From assembly GCA_040384665.1 (NCBI GenBank), contig JAZKIY010000037.1:1-58780 (forward strand): a stretch of DNA of 58,780 nt, written 5' to 3'. A program made the position numbers and the translations under genes. This DNA comes from PCRC01 sp040384665. GTDB lineage: Bacteria; Pseudomonadota; Gammaproteobacteria; Burkholderiales; Burkholderiaceae_C. The notes under the pieces are model-generated. The model saw only the letters and a list, made by a program, of their open reading frames with translations. It was not told the DNA's origin and ran no database searches. Positions 19,486 to 27,869 of this stretch are shown here, piece by piece (the first letter of the stretch is position 1; every line of letters starts with the position of its first letter).

Positions 19486-20823
19486 CTAAGGGGCGCTGAC
19501 ACGCCAGATGGCGTTGCCCACGTCGTCGGCCACCAGCAGTGCGCCTTGCCGGTCCACCGCCACACCCACCGGGCGGCCCATGGCCTGGCCCTGGGCGTTC
19601 AGGAAGCCGGTCAGCACGTCCAGCGGCGGGCCGCTGGGCTTGGCGCCGTCAAACGGCACAAACACCACCTTGTAGCCGCTGCGGGGCTCGCGGTTCCAGG
19701 AGCCGTGCTGGCCCACGAACATGCCGCGGGCAAATGCGGTGGGCAGCCGGTTGCCCGACGCGTTGGCCAACCCGAGCGACGCGGTGTGCGGGCCCAGGGC
19801 GTAGTCGGGCACCAGCGCACGCGCCACCAGCTCGGGCTGGGGTGGCTGCACCCGCGTGTCCACGTGCTGGCCGAAGTAGCTGTAAGGCCAGCCGTAGAAG
19901 CCGCCGTCTTGTACCGAGGTGAGGTAGTCGGGTACCAGGTCGCTGCCGAGTTCGTCGCGTTCGTTCACCACGGTCCACAGGCGGCCACCCACCGGCTCCC
20001 AGGCCATGCCGACCGGGTTGCGCAGGCCCGAAGCGAACACGCGGTGGCTGCCGGTCTGGCGGTCCACCTCCAGGATGGCGGCGCGCTCGGCCTCGGCGGC
20101 CATGCCACGTTCGGCCACGTTGCTGTTGGAACCGACGCTGACGTAGAGCTTGTGCCCGTCGGCACTGGCCACCACGTTTTTGGTCCAGTGGTGGTTGATC
20201 GGGCCACCCGGCAGCGCGGTCAGCACGGTGGGCGGGCCGTCGGCGGTGGTCTGGCCGCTGCGGTAGCCGTAGCGCACCAGGCCGTCGGTGTTGGCCACGT
20301 ACAGGTCGTTGCCGACCAGCACCATGCCAAAGGGCGAGTTCAGGCCTTCGATGAAGGGCACGCGCAGGTCGGCCACGCCGTCGCCGTTGGTGTCGCGCAG
20401 CAGGGTGATGCGGTTGGCGCTGGGGCTCACCGCACCGGCCCGGCTCATGAAGAACTTCATCGCCCAGCCTTTGATGCCTTTGCCGTCGTCGGGCTTGGGC
20501 GGGGCGTTGGTTTCAGCCACCAGCACGTCGTTGTTGGGCAGCACGTACAGCCAGCGCGGGTGGTCGAGCTGGCTGGCAAAGGCGTTGACGCGGGTGCCGG
20601 GTGCCGCCTCGGGCAACACGCCGGCGGGCCAGCCAATGGCCTTGGCGACGTTCACCGTGGGGATCAGGGCGGTGGACGGTGGCGGCAGTTGGGGCTTGGG
20701 GCCGGTGCCGTCGGCCACCTGCAGCATGGCCGGCTGGCTGCAGGCCCCCAGCAACGCCAGCGCGGCCAAACCGACGGCGACGGCACACCGGCGGGCGGGG
20801 AAATGGGCAGGGCTGCGCGGCAT
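19486..20823 (-). CDS. PQQ/sorbosone-dehydrogenase-like beta-propeller lipoprotein
   Basis: A 445-residue exported protein of the glucose/sorbosone dehydrogenase beta-propeller superfamily. A lipoprotein signal with lipobox LLGAC places the lipidated Cys at about residue 28. Propeller motifs include DNDGVADL-like DTNGDGVADLRVPF, GLNSPFGMVLVGNDLYVANT and FASGLRNPVGMAWEP. Members often bind PQQ and oxidise sugars, but many homologues have no tested activity, so the substrate is left open. Start 20823 (MPRSPAHFPA) is preferred over the ATG at 20850 because it gives a compact signal peptide. The stop adjoins repeat copy B. Confidence 0.8.
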   Translation of the reverse strand: MPRSPAHFPARRCAVAVGLAALALLGACSQPAMLQVADGTGPKPQLPPPSTALIPTVNVAKAIGWPAGVLPEAAPGTRVNAFASQLDHPRWLYVLPNNDVLVAETNAPPKPDDGKGIKGWAMKFFMSRAGAVSPSANRITLLRDTNGDGVADLRVPFIEGLNSPFGMVLVGNDLYVANTDGLVRYGYRSGQTTADGPPTVLTALPGGPINHHWTKNVVASADGHKLYVSVGSNSNVAERGMAAEAERAAILEVDRQTGSHRVFASGLRNPVGMAWEPVGGRLWTVVNERDELGSDLVPDYLTSVQDGGFYGWPYSYFGQHVDTRVQPPQPELVARALVPDYALGPHTASLGLANASGNRLPTAFARGMFVGQHGSWNREPRSGYKVVFVPFDGAKPSGPPLDVLTGFLNAQGQAMGRPVGVAVDRQGALLVADDVGNAIWRVSAP

Positions 20824-20925
20824 GGGGTCCTTGGGTGTGTGGCGAGTCACCCAGCTTAGACAGTGCGCCGCCGTGGGCGGGTCAGGCAGGCCCGCGCCTG
20901 GGCGTAGGACGCCGCCGCCTCAGAT

Positions 20926-21807
20926 TCAGGCGAGTGCCGCGGCGCCGCTGTGGGTGGACAAGGCCTGGGCGCAGTGGTGCGGCAGCACCATGCCGCGGGC
21001 GGGGTCGTTCACCGCAAAGGTGTGGATCATCGGTGCGTTGGCCTGCACGCCGCCAAAGATGGTGGCAAAGGCCACGTCGGCCGCGTCGCGCCCGGTGCCA
21101 AACCGCACCAGGCCCATGGGGATGGCGGTGCCGGAGGGGTCGAAGATGTACCAGCGGTAACCGAGGTAGACCTCCACATAGGCATGGAAGTCGGGCGGGC
21201 CGAGCACCGGGTCGGCACCAAAGTCGGTGCCGGTGGTGAAGCGGGCCGGGATGTTAACGGCGCGGCACAGCGCGATCATCAAATGCGCGAAGTCGCGGCA
21301 GATGCCGACGCGCTCGACCAGCGTGTCCACCGCCGAGGTGCTGGAGTTGGAGGTGTTGGAGGTGAAGGTGACTTGGCGCTGCACCCACTGCTGGATCGCC
21401 AGCACACGGGCGTGGCCTTGCGGCAGGTGGCCAAACTCGTAGGTGGCGAGCTTGATCAGCCGGTCTGACTGGCAGTAGCGGCTGGGGTAGATGTAGCCCA
21501 GCACCTCGGGCGGCAGCAGGCCCACCGGCACCTCGGCCAGCTGGGCCGGGTCGGCCACGTGGTGGGTGATGTCCACCGTGGCGACGTACGACAGCGTCAG
21601 CTCGCCCGGCAGTGCGTGCAGGCTCATGTAGCGGTTGCCGGTGGCCGGGTCGGTGTGGATGCGGGTGGGCACCGGCTGGTTGATCACCAGCGACTCGGCC
21701 GCCAGCGTCTGGTACGGTGTCAGGGCCGCGTGGATGTTGAAGATGAAGTCGGCGCCGAAGGCGTCCACCTGGTAGTTCAACCCCAGCTGCAGTTCGATGC
21801 GGATCAT
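20926..21807 (-). CDS. transglutaminase-like cysteine protease-fold protein
   Basis: A 293-residue protein with a transglutaminase-like core. The triad is visible as Cys in ERVGICRDFAHL, His in PPDFHAYVEVYL and Asp in RWYIFDPSGTA. The N-terminal ~130 residues (MIRIELQLGLNYQVDAFGAD) match the beta-rich domain often placed before bacterial transglutaminase cores. No signal peptide. ATG 21807 is chosen because the family N-terminus starts there; the frame is open to 21924 without resemblance. Divergent from ahpC. Enzymatic activity (peptidase, amidase or crosslinking) is not known. Confidence 0.85.
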   Translation of the reverse strand: MIRIELQLGLNYQVDAFGADFIFNIHAALTPYQTLAAESLVINQPVPTRIHTDPATGNRYMSLHALPGELTLSYVATVDITHHVADPAQLAEVPVGLLPPEVLGYIYPSRYCQSDRLIKLATYEFGHLPQGHARVLAIQQWVQRQVTFTSNTSNSSTSAVDTLVERVGICRDFAHLMIALCRAVNIPARFTTGTDFGADPVLGPPDFHAYVEVYLGYRWYIFDPSGTAIPMGLVRFGTGRDAADVAFATIFGGVQANAPMIHTFAVNDPARGMVLPHHCAQALSTHSGAAALA

Positions 21808-21959
21808 GGTGGAGACCCGGCTGTGGGCAGCAAGGCGGTGAGGGGATTCGGATGGGGCTGCACCCAGTATGCGCCGCAACGCCGTTTCAGGCTGTAGGCG
21901 GGCACGCCGACCAGGCCCGGTCATTGGCAGGGCCTATTGACCTGATTGCCTCAATTGTC

Positions 21960-21988
21960 TTGAGCAGGAGGGTGCTAACCCTTACAGT
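21960..21988 (+). promoter_or_regulatory. candidate sigma-70 promoter of ahpC
   Basis: TTGAGC (21960-21965), a 17-base spacer and TACAGT (21983-21988). The predicted start is near 21995, about 52 bases before the ahpC ATG. I looked for the four ATAG-type OxyR contacts upstream but could not recognise a convincing set. Confidence 0.4.
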
Positions 21989-22046
21989 ACAAACCCTGAG
22001 CGCCACGCGTCCAGCCGTTATCAACCAACCGACAAGAGAAACCACC

Positions 22047-22610
22047 ATGTCCATCATCAACACCCAAGTCCAACCCTTCAAGACCCAGGCCTACAAGAAC
22101 GGCAAGTTCATCGACGTGAGCGAAAAAGACCTGCAGGGCAAGTGGTCGGTGTTCGTGTTCATGCCCGCCGCGTTCACCTTCAACTGCCCGACCGAAGTGG
22201 AAGACCTGGCCGACAACTTCGAGTCGTTCCAGAAGCGCGGCGTGGAGGTCTATGTGATCACCACCGACACCCACTTTGCGCACAAGGTGTGGCACGAAAC
22301 CTCGCCCGCCGTGGGCAAGTCGCAGTTCGCCCTGGTGGGTGACCCGACCCACAAGCTGACCCGCATGTTTGACGTGCACATCGAAGAAGAAGGCCTGGCG
22401 CTGCGCGGCTCTTTCGTGATCAACCCAGAAGGCGTCATCAAGGCCGCAGAAATCCACGACAACGGCATCGCCCGCGACGCCAAGGAACTGCTGCGCAAGG
22501 TCGCCGCCGCCCAGTACATCGCCAAGAACCCTGGCCAGGTGTGCCCGGCCAAGTGGAACGAAGGCGCCAAGACGCTGACCCCGTCGCTGGACCTCGTCGG
22601 CAAGATCTAA
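22047..22610 (+). CDS. ahpC: alkyl hydroperoxide reductase subunit C (peroxiredoxin)
   Basis: A 187-residue typical 2-Cys peroxiredoxin that reduces hydrogen peroxide and organic peroxides in the cytoplasm. The peroxidatic Cys47 is in FTFNCPTEVEDL and the resolving Cys166 in PGQVCPAKW; the DLVGKI end is that of AhpC. AAGAGAA precedes the ATG. ahpF, its reductase, follows after 120 bp that contain two strong hairpins. The frame is open upstream to 21852 but the family starts at MSIINTQVQPF. Confidence 0.97.
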   Translation: MSIINTQVQPFKTQAYKNGKFIDVSEKDLQGKWSVFVFMPAAFTFNCPTEVEDLADNFESFQKRGVEVYVITTDTHFAHKVWHETSPAVGKSQFALVGDPTHKLTRMFDVHIEEEGLALRGSFVINPEGVIKAAEIHDNGIARDAKELLRKVAAAQYIAKNPGQVCPAKWNEGAKTLTPSLDLVGKI

Positions 22611-22618
22611 CTCTGCCC

Positions 22619-22644
22619 AAGCCGGTGGCGCAAGCCACCGGCTT
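22619..22644 (+). terminator. hairpin after ahpC (possible attenuator)
   Basis: AAGCCGGTGGC (22619-22629) and GCCACCGGCTT (22634-22644) form an 11-bp stem closed by a GCAA tetraloop. Only three T (22643-22645) follow, so termination may be partial. It begins eight bases beyond the ahpC stop. Confidence 0.55.
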
Positions 22645-22656
22645 TCACGAGCCACG

Positions 22657-22687
22657 CTGTCAGCCCCTTGAACCAGGGGGCTGACAG
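22657..22687 (+). other. second hairpin in the ahpC-ahpF spacer
   Basis: CTGTCAGCCCC (22657-22667) pairs perfectly with GGGGCTGACAG (22677-22687), loop of nine, with no T-run. With the hairpin at 22619 it may protect the ahpC message from decay, so that AhpC is made in excess over AhpF. Confidence 0.55.
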
Positions 22688-22730
22688 CCCGGTTTGACCG
22701 ATTCAAAAACTCAAACAAAGGACAAACACC

Positions 22731-24314
22731 ATGTTGGACGACACCCTCAAGACCCAGCTCAAGGCCTACCTCGAACGTGTGCAGCACCCGGTGGAACTGG
22801 TGGCTTCACTCGACGACCGCCCCGCCTCGGCGGAGATGCGCGAGCTGCTGGAAGACATCGCCGGCCTGTCCGACAAGGTCACCGCCCGTTTTGACGGCAA
22901 CGACGCACGCAAGCCCTCTTTCCAGATCACCCGCGCTGGTGCCGACATGGGCTTGCGCTTCGCCGCCATCCCCATGGGCCACGAGTTCACCTCGCTGGTG
23001 CTGGCGCTGCTGCAGGCCGGTGGCCACCCGCCCAAGGTCGAGGCCGATGTGATTGAGCAGATCAAGTCGCTCGACGCTGATTTGGTGTTCGAGACCTACA
23101 TGTCGCTGACCTGCCACAACTGCCCGGACGTGGTGCAGGCGCTGAACCTGATGGCGGTGCTGAACCCGCGCATCCGCCACACGGCGGTGGACGGCGGCTT
23201 GTTCCAGACGGAGGTGGACGCGCGCCAGATCATGGCCGTGCCCGCCGTGTATTTGAACGGTGAACCCTTCGGCTCGGGCCGCATGGAGCTGGCCGAGATT
23301 CTGGCCAAGGTGGACACCGGTGCCGCCGCGCGCGACGCCGCCAAGCTGGGCCAGAAAGACGTGTTCGACATGCTGATCGTCGGCGGTGGCCCGGCCGGCG
23401 CCGCTGCGGCCGTGTACGCGGCCCGCAAGGGCATCCGCACCGGCATCGTGGCCGAACGTTTTGGCGGCCAGACGCTGGACACCATGGGCATCGAGAACTA
23501 CATCTCGGTGAAAGAAACCGACGGCCCCAAATTCGCCGCCGCACTGGAAGCCCATGTGCGCGCCTACGAGGTCGACATCATGAACGGCCAGCGCGTCGCG
23601 TCGCTGGAACCTGAAAGCGAACCCGGCGGCCTGGCCACGGTGCGGCTGGCCAACGGCGCCGAACTCAAAAGCCGCTCGGTGATTCTGGCGACCGGCGCGC
23701 GCTGGCGCAACGTCAACGTGCCGGGCGAGCAAGAGTACAAAAACAAGGGCGTGGCCTACTGCCCGCACTGCGACGGCCCGCTGTTCAAGGGCAAAAAAGT
23801 CGCGGTGATTGGCGGCGGCAACTCCGGCGTGGAAGCGGCGATTGACCTCGCCGGCCTGGTGCAACACGTCACGCTCGTCGAGTTTGCCGAGCAGCTGAAG
23901 GCGGACGCGGTGCTGGTGGCCAAGCTCAAGAGCCTGCCCAACGTCACCGTGCACACCAGCGCGCAAACCACCGAGATCACCGGCGACGGCCAGAAGGTCA
24001 ACGGCCTGCGCTACAAAGACCGCGCGACCGGCACCGAGCACAGTGTGGAACTGGCCGGTGTGTTCGTGCAGATTGGCCTGGTGCCCAACACCGAATGGCT
24101 CAAAGGCACGGTCGAGCTGTCGAAGTACGGCGAGATCGTGGTCAACGACAAGTGCGCCACCAACCTGCCCGGCGTGTTTGCCGCCGGCGACGTGACCACC
24201 GTGCCGTTCAAGCAAATCGTGATTGCCGCGGGCGAAGGCTCCAAGGCCGCACTGTCGGCGTTTGACCACCTGATCCGCAGCCCGGTGAAACAACCTGAAC
24301 CCGAAATGGCCTGA
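22731..24314 (+). CDS. ahpF: alkyl hydroperoxide reductase subunit F
   Basis: A 527-residue FAD/NADH flavoprotein that recycles oxidised AhpC. The N-terminal tandem thioredoxin-fold domain carries Cys128 and Cys131 in SLTCHNCPDVV. The thioredoxin-reductase-like part has the FAD motif VGGGPAGAAAAVYAAR, the redox pair in YCPHCDGP and the NADH motif IGGGNSGVEAAIDLAG, then the terminal FAVGDVTTVPFKQ-like AAGDVTTVPFKQIVIAAGEG. Domain order and length are normal. AAAGGAC precedes the ATG. Second gene of the ahpC-ahpF unit. Confidence 0.97.
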   Translation: MLDDTLKTQLKAYLERVQHPVELVASLDDRPASAEMRELLEDIAGLSDKVTARFDGNDARKPSFQITRAGADMGLRFAAIPMGHEFTSLVLALLQAGGHPPKVEADVIEQIKSLDADLVFETYMSLTCHNCPDVVQALNLMAVLNPRIRHTAVDGGLFQTEVDARQIMAVPAVYLNGEPFGSGRMELAEILAKVDTGAAARDAAKLGQKDVFDMLIVGGGPAGAAAAVYAARKGIRTGIVAERFGGQTLDTMGIENYISVKETDGPKFAAALEAHVRAYEVDIMNGQRVASLEPESEPGGLATVRLANGAELKSRSVILATGARWRNVNVPGEQEYKNKGVAYCPHCDGPLFKGKKVAVIGGGNSGVEAAIDLAGLVQHVTLVEFAEQLKADAVLVAKLKSLPNVTVHTSAQTTEITGDGQKVNGLRYKDRATGTEHSVELAGVFVQIGLVPNTEWLKGTVELSKYGEIVVNDKCATNLPGVFAAGDVTTVPFKQIVIAAGEGSKAALSAFDHLIRSPVKQPEPEMA

Positions 24315-24356
24315 GCTTTGGTCGGGGGTGGGTGCGGTTCACGCCAAAATACCGGC

Positions 24357-24632
24357 ATGAACGCACCGCCGTCCCCACCCACGCCTGCCCAGCCGCCGCA
24401 GCCACGCAACCCGCTGCACGGCGTGACGCTGGAGCAGATCGTCACCCAGCTGGCCGACCACTACGGCTGGGACGACCTCGGCACCCGCATCCCGGTGCGC
24501 TGTTTCACCCACGAACCCAGCGTCGGCTCCAGCCTCAAGTTCCTGCGCAAGACGCCGTGGGCGCGCGACAAGGTGGAAAGCCTCTACCTGTTCATGCTGC
24601 GCGAGATCCGCCGCGCCGGCGGCCCAAGCTGA
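24357..24632 (+). CDS. VF530 family (DUF2132) protein
   Basis: A 91-residue protein. After a proline-rich leader comes the family block NPLHGVTLEQIVTQLADHYG, RIPVRCFTHEPSVGSSLKFL and RKTPWARDKVESLYLFML. VF530 proteins are small, possibly nucleic-acid-binding; the biological role is not known. I start at 24357 (MNAPPSPPTPA), the first ATG after ahpF. The following gene begins five bases after its stop, so the two are probably cotranscribed. Confidence 0.85.
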   Translation: MNAPPSPPTPAQPPQPRNPLHGVTLEQIVTQLADHYGWDDLGTRIPVRCFTHEPSVGSSLKFLRKTPWARDKVESLYLFMLREIRRAGGPS

Positions 24633-24637
24633 CGCCT

Positions 24638-25303
24638 GTGACCGACACCGCCACCCTGCCGGTTCTGTACTCCTTCCGCCGCTGCCCCTACGCGATGCGC
24701 GCCCGCATGGCGCTGGCGCAGGCCGGCCAAGTGGTACAGCTGCGCGAGGTGGCCTTGCGCGCCAAACCACAAGCCCTGCTGGCCGTGTCGCCCGAAGCCA
24801 CGGTGCCGGTGCTGGTGCTGCCCGATCGGGTGCTGACCCACAGCCTGGACATCATGGTCTGGGCCTGGCAAGGCCACGACCCCGACGGCTGGCTGGCCCG
24901 CAGCGACACCCCAGACAACCACGCGCTGGTGACCGCCAACGACGGCGCCTTCAAACACGCGCTGGACCGCTACAAATACGCCGAACGTTTCCCCGAACAC
25001 CCGCGCAGCCACTACGGCCAGGACGCCGTGCAGTGCCTGCTGGCGCCGCTGGCGCAGCGGCTGGCGCAACAGCCGTTTCTGGGCGGTGACACGCCCTGCC
25101 TGACCGACCTGGCCCTGCTGCCGTTTGTGCGCCAGTTCGCGGCGGTGGACGCAGCCACCTGGGACGCCTTGCCGCTGGCCACCACCCAGCGCTGGCTCAG
25201 CGGCTGGCTGGGGCACCCGCTGTTTGCACAGGCCATGGCCAAGCTGCCGGTGTGGGTGCCGGGGGCAACGCCAGTGTGTTTTCCGGCTGTTGAGGTGGTG
25301 TAA
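24638..25303 (+). CDS. glutathione S-transferase-like protein
   Basis: A 221-residue protein of the GST/glutaredoxin-2 type. The N-terminal thioredoxin fold has PVLYSFRRCPYAMRARMAL with a single active Cys, and ATVPVLVLPD carries the cis-proline of the glutathione site. The helical C-terminal domain includes PCLTDLALLPFVRQF. The start is a GTG at 24638 (MTDTATLPVLYSF), five bases after the VF530 stop; there is no ATG in frame near the family start. Substrate unknown; position after ahpCF fits thiol-redox work. Confidence 0.8.
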   Translation: MTDTATLPVLYSFRRCPYAMRARMALAQAGQVVQLREVALRAKPQALLAVSPEATVPVLVLPDRVLTHSLDIMVWAWQGHDPDGWLARSDTPDNHALVTANDGAFKHALDRYKYAERFPEHPRSHYGQDAVQCLLAPLAQRLAQQPFLGGDTPCLTDLALLPFVRQFAAVDAATWDALPLATTQRWLSGWLGHPLFAQAMAKLPVWVPGATPVCFPAVEVV

Positions 25304-25351
25304 GGGCGGTTCAGGGGCGGTTTGGAGGTCTGCGGGGCCGTTTTGGGGTAA

Positions 25352-25421
25352 AAATCAAGCCAAATTGGCACCAAGCCCTAGTGCAGGCTTGCGATACAGC
25401 TATGCTTTCAATAGCGCAGCG
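25352..25421 (+). repeat. interspersed repeat, copy C
   Basis: Contains AATCAAGCCAAATTGGCACC, core AGCCCTAGTG and a GCTAT / ATAGC hairpin (25399-25403 and 25411-25415). The hairpin half of the element encodes, on the minus strand, the stop codon and last residues (LLKA) of the DUF599 gene. Confidence 0.8.
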
Positions 25422-26041
25422 CGGTCAAAACCGTACAGCACCGCCACCACCAGCAAGCCCGCCAGTGGCCCCGCCAGCGGGTGCAGGATGGACGCCAGCA
25501 CCGGCGCCACCAGAACCAGGTGCCGCAGGCCCCAGCTGTACAGAATGCCGGCCCGCCGGACGTAAGCAACACCGGCGTGGGCCCATTTCTGGCGCGCGGC
25601 CGAGCCCACCGGCATGGCGGTGATGAAGCCGGCGTGGTTGTAGTAGCGCACCGCCATCACCGAGGTGACCAGCGACGAGAACAACAGCGTCAGCAGCACC
25701 AGCTCCAGCGCCAGCCGCGCGGTCAGCACCGGCGTGCCACCGTCGCCCAGGCTGGCGTTCAGCGAGGGCGCCGCCAGCGTGACGGTGCCCACCAGCCCGA
25801 GCACCGCGGTGGACGCGATCATCGTGGCCGACATCACCGAGTTGCGCAGCGTCTGCACCGCCAGGATTTCGCTGCCGGCGTGGGCCGACATGGCCACACA
25901 CCAGTCTTCGCGCAGGCCGGCATGGGCCGAGCGGGCCAGCCGGTCCGGGTGGCGGTGCTGCGCCACGGCCAGCGCCACCTCGTACAGCGCCAACATGCCG
26001 ACCGTCACGCCGGCGGCGACCCAACCGATGGTGTCGGTCAT
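25400..26041 (-). CDS. DUF599 membrane protein
   Basis: A 213-residue membrane protein of the DUF599 family with about four hydrophobic helices, at the start (GWVAAGVTVGMLALYEVAL), near 75-95 (MSATMIASTAVLGLVGTVTL), 108-128 (LALELVLLTLLFSSLVTSVM) and at the end (LAGPLAGLLVVAVLYG). The signature region AMSAHAGSEILAVQTLRNSVM is present. Function unknown. Its ATG overlaps the stop of the upstream YeeE/YedE gene by four bases, so it belongs to that operon. The last codons are supplied by repeat copy C. Confidence 0.85.
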   Translation of the reverse strand: MTDTIGWVAAGVTVGMLALYEVALAVAQHRHPDRLARSAHAGLREDWCVAMSAHAGSEILAVQTLRNSVMSATMIASTAVLGLVGTVTLAAPSLNASLGDGGTPVLTARLALELVLLTLLFSSLVTSVMAVRYYNHAGFITAMPVGSAARQKWAHAGVAYVRRAGILYSWGLRHLVLVAPVLASILHPLAGPLAGLLVVAVLYGFDRAALLKA

Positions 26042-26484
26042 GGCAGCGTGCCGGTGTCGGTATGGCCGCTGGCCCGGCGCTTCTCCAGCACCTCGAACAG
26101 CCCCATGCCCGCCAGCATGGCCAGCGTGAACACCAGCGCCTTGCCGTTGCCCATCCCCAGCGCCACCAGCGCCGGCCCGGGACAAAACCCGGCGAGGCCC
26201 CAACCCACCCCGAACAGGGTGCTGCCCACCACCAACCGGCGGTCGATCTGCCCCGCGCTGGGCAGCCGCATGGGCGCACCCAGCAGCGAGACCTGGCGGC
26301 CACGGACCAGCACAAAGGCCAGCAGGCCAACGGCAATCGCCCCCACCATCACCAGCGCCAGCGACGGGTCCCAGGGCCCGGCGAGGTCCAGAAACGCCAA
26401 CACCTTGGCCGGGTTGGCCATGCCCGAGAGCAACAGCCCCACACCGAACACCAGCCCCACCATCAGTGCACTGAATGCCAACAT
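26038..26484 (-). CDS. YeeE/YedE-family half-transporter (DUF6691, PmpB-like)
   Basis: A 148-residue membrane protein, half the size of full YeeE/YedE sulfur transporters. It carries the second signature half, GVGWGLAGFCPGPALVALG, with the conserved Cys, plus four hydrophobic helices. It follows the first half (26495-26926) by ten bases and overlaps the DUF599 start by four. In related sulfide-response loci two such half-proteins together move thiosulfate or other sulfur species across the inner membrane. Confidence 0.88.
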   Translation of the reverse strand: MLAFSALMVGLVFGVGLLLSGMANPAKVLAFLDLAGPWDPSLALVMVGAIAVGLLAFVLVRGRQVSLLGAPMRLPSAGQIDRRLVVGSTLFGVGWGLAGFCPGPALVALGMGNGKALVFTLAMLAGMGLFEVLEKRRASGHTDTGTLP

Positions 26485-26494
26485 GGCCGACCCC

Positions 26495-26926
26495 TTAAAA
26501 GTTGACCATGTGGCGCACCACAAACACCGTGGCGAAACCGACCGCCATGAAGGTGAGGGTGGCCACCAGCGAACGCGGCGACAGCCGGGACAGGCCACAC
26601 ACGCCGTGCCCACTGGTGCAGCCCGCGCCGTAGCGGGTGCCCACACCCACCAGCAGGCCGGCCAGCACCAGCAGGCCGTAGCCCGCATCGACCTGCAGCA
26701 CCGGCAACGCAGCCACCACACCGTAGGCCAGCGGTGCCAGCAACAGCCCCAGCACAAAGGCCACCCGCCAGGCCCTGTCACCCGCCAGCGGCCTGAGCAG
26801 GCCGCCCACAATGCCGCTGATGCCAGCGATGCGGCCGTTCAGCCACAGCAGCAGGGCGGCGGCCAGCCCAATCAGGGCACCGCCAGCCAGCGACGCCCAG
26901 GGGGTAAATGCTTGCCAATCGACCAT
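26495..26926 (-). CDS. YeeE/YedE-family half-transporter (sulfur transport, PmpA-like)
   Basis: A 143-residue membrane protein with the sulfur-transport signature GTRYGAGCTSGHGVCG, whose Cys residues contact the sulfur substrate in YeeE. Helices include LAGGALIGLAAALLLWLNG and AFVLGLLLAPLAYGVVAAL. The ATG at 26926 (MVDWQAFTPW) has AAGGAG five bases upstream; a GTG three bases earlier is also in frame. First gene of an operon with the second half and DUF599, and divergent from the MBL-fold gene after about 60 bp. Confidence 0.9.
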   Translation of the reverse strand: MVDWQAFTPWASLAGGALIGLAAALLLWLNGRIAGISGIVGGLLRPLAGDRAWRVAFVLGLLLAPLAYGVVAALPVLQVDAGYGLLVLAGLLVGVGTRYGAGCTSGHGVCGLSRLSPRSLVATLTFMAVGFATVFVVRHMVNF

Positions 26927-26987
26927 CACGACTCCTTGGACCTGTGTCAGCGTACATTCTCACAGAAGCACCCAAACACCCGCCGCC

Positions 26988-27869
26988 ATGCCGACCACCA
27001 CCCAAGGCTTTTTTGACACCCGCACCGAGACCGTGTCGTATGTGGTGTGGGACCACGCCACACGCCGCGCGGCGGTGATCGACCCGGTGCTGGACTACGA
27101 CCACAAGTCCGGCCACACCGCCAGCACCTCGGTTGACCAGGTGCTGGGCTACCTGGCGGCACAGCGGCTCGGTGTGGACTGGATCCTGGAAACCCATGTC
27201 CATGCCGACCACCTCTCCGGCGCGCGTTACCTGCAGCAGCGGGTGGGCGGCCAGATCGCGATTGGCGAACACATCCGCACGGTGCAGGCCACCTTCAAGA
27301 CGCTCTACAACCTGGGGCGCGGCTTCCTGCCAGACGGCAGCCAGTTCGGCCACCTGTTCAAAGATGACGAGGTGTTCGCCATTGGCGAAACCCAGGCCAC
27401 GGCCTGCTGGGTGCCCGGCCACACCCCGGCCGACATGGCCTACCGGATCGACGGGGCGGTGTTTGTTGGCGACACGCTGTTCATGCCCGACGTGGGCAGC
27501 GCCCGCGCCGACTTTCCCGGTGGTGACGCGGCGCAGCTGTACCGCTCCATGCGCCGCCTGCTGGCCCTGCCACCCGAGACCACGGTGTACGTCTGCCACG
27601 ACTACCCGCCCGAAGGCCGTGCACCACGCTGGCAAACCACGGTGGCAGAGCAGCGTGCGCACAACATCCATGTGCGCGACGGCATCACCGAGGCCGAGTT
27701 CGTGGCGATGCGCAATGCCCGCGACGCCACGCTGGACGTGCCGACGCTGATCCTGCCGTCGCTGCAGGTGAACGTGCGGGCAGGGGAACTGCCGCCCCCC
27801 GACGACAACGGCGTGTCTTACCTGCGGATACCGATCAACCTGCTGCCGGTGCACCCACCTGCAGGCTAG
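26988..27869 (+). CDS. metallo-beta-lactamase-fold hydrolase (ETHE1/Blh-like)
   Basis: A 293-residue metal-dependent hydrolase. The motif THVHADHLSGARYLQ holds the HxHxDH metal ligands; CWVPGHTPADMAY and FVGDTLFMPDVGSARADFPGG supply the next His and Asp, and YVCHDYPPEGR the last His. The MPDVGSARADFPGGD motif is typical of the persulfide-dioxygenase/Blh group that oxidises glutathione persulfide. Divergent from the sulfur transporter halves, matching known sulfide-detoxification loci. The 3' end overlaps the convergent GST gene by 35 bases. Confidence 0.88.
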   Translation: MPTTTQGFFDTRTETVSYVVWDHATRRAAVIDPVLDYDHKSGHTASTSVDQVLGYLAAQRLGVDWILETHVHADHLSGARYLQQRVGGQIAIGEHIRTVQATFKTLYNLGRGFLPDGSQFGHLFKDDEVFAIGETQATACWVPGHTPADMAYRIDGAVFVGDTLFMPDVGSARADFPGGDAAQLYRSMRRLLALPPETTVYVCHDYPPEGRAPRWQTTVAEQRAHNIHVRDGITEAEFVAMRNARDATLDVPTLILPSLQVNVRAGELPPPDDNGVSYLRIPINLLPVHPPAG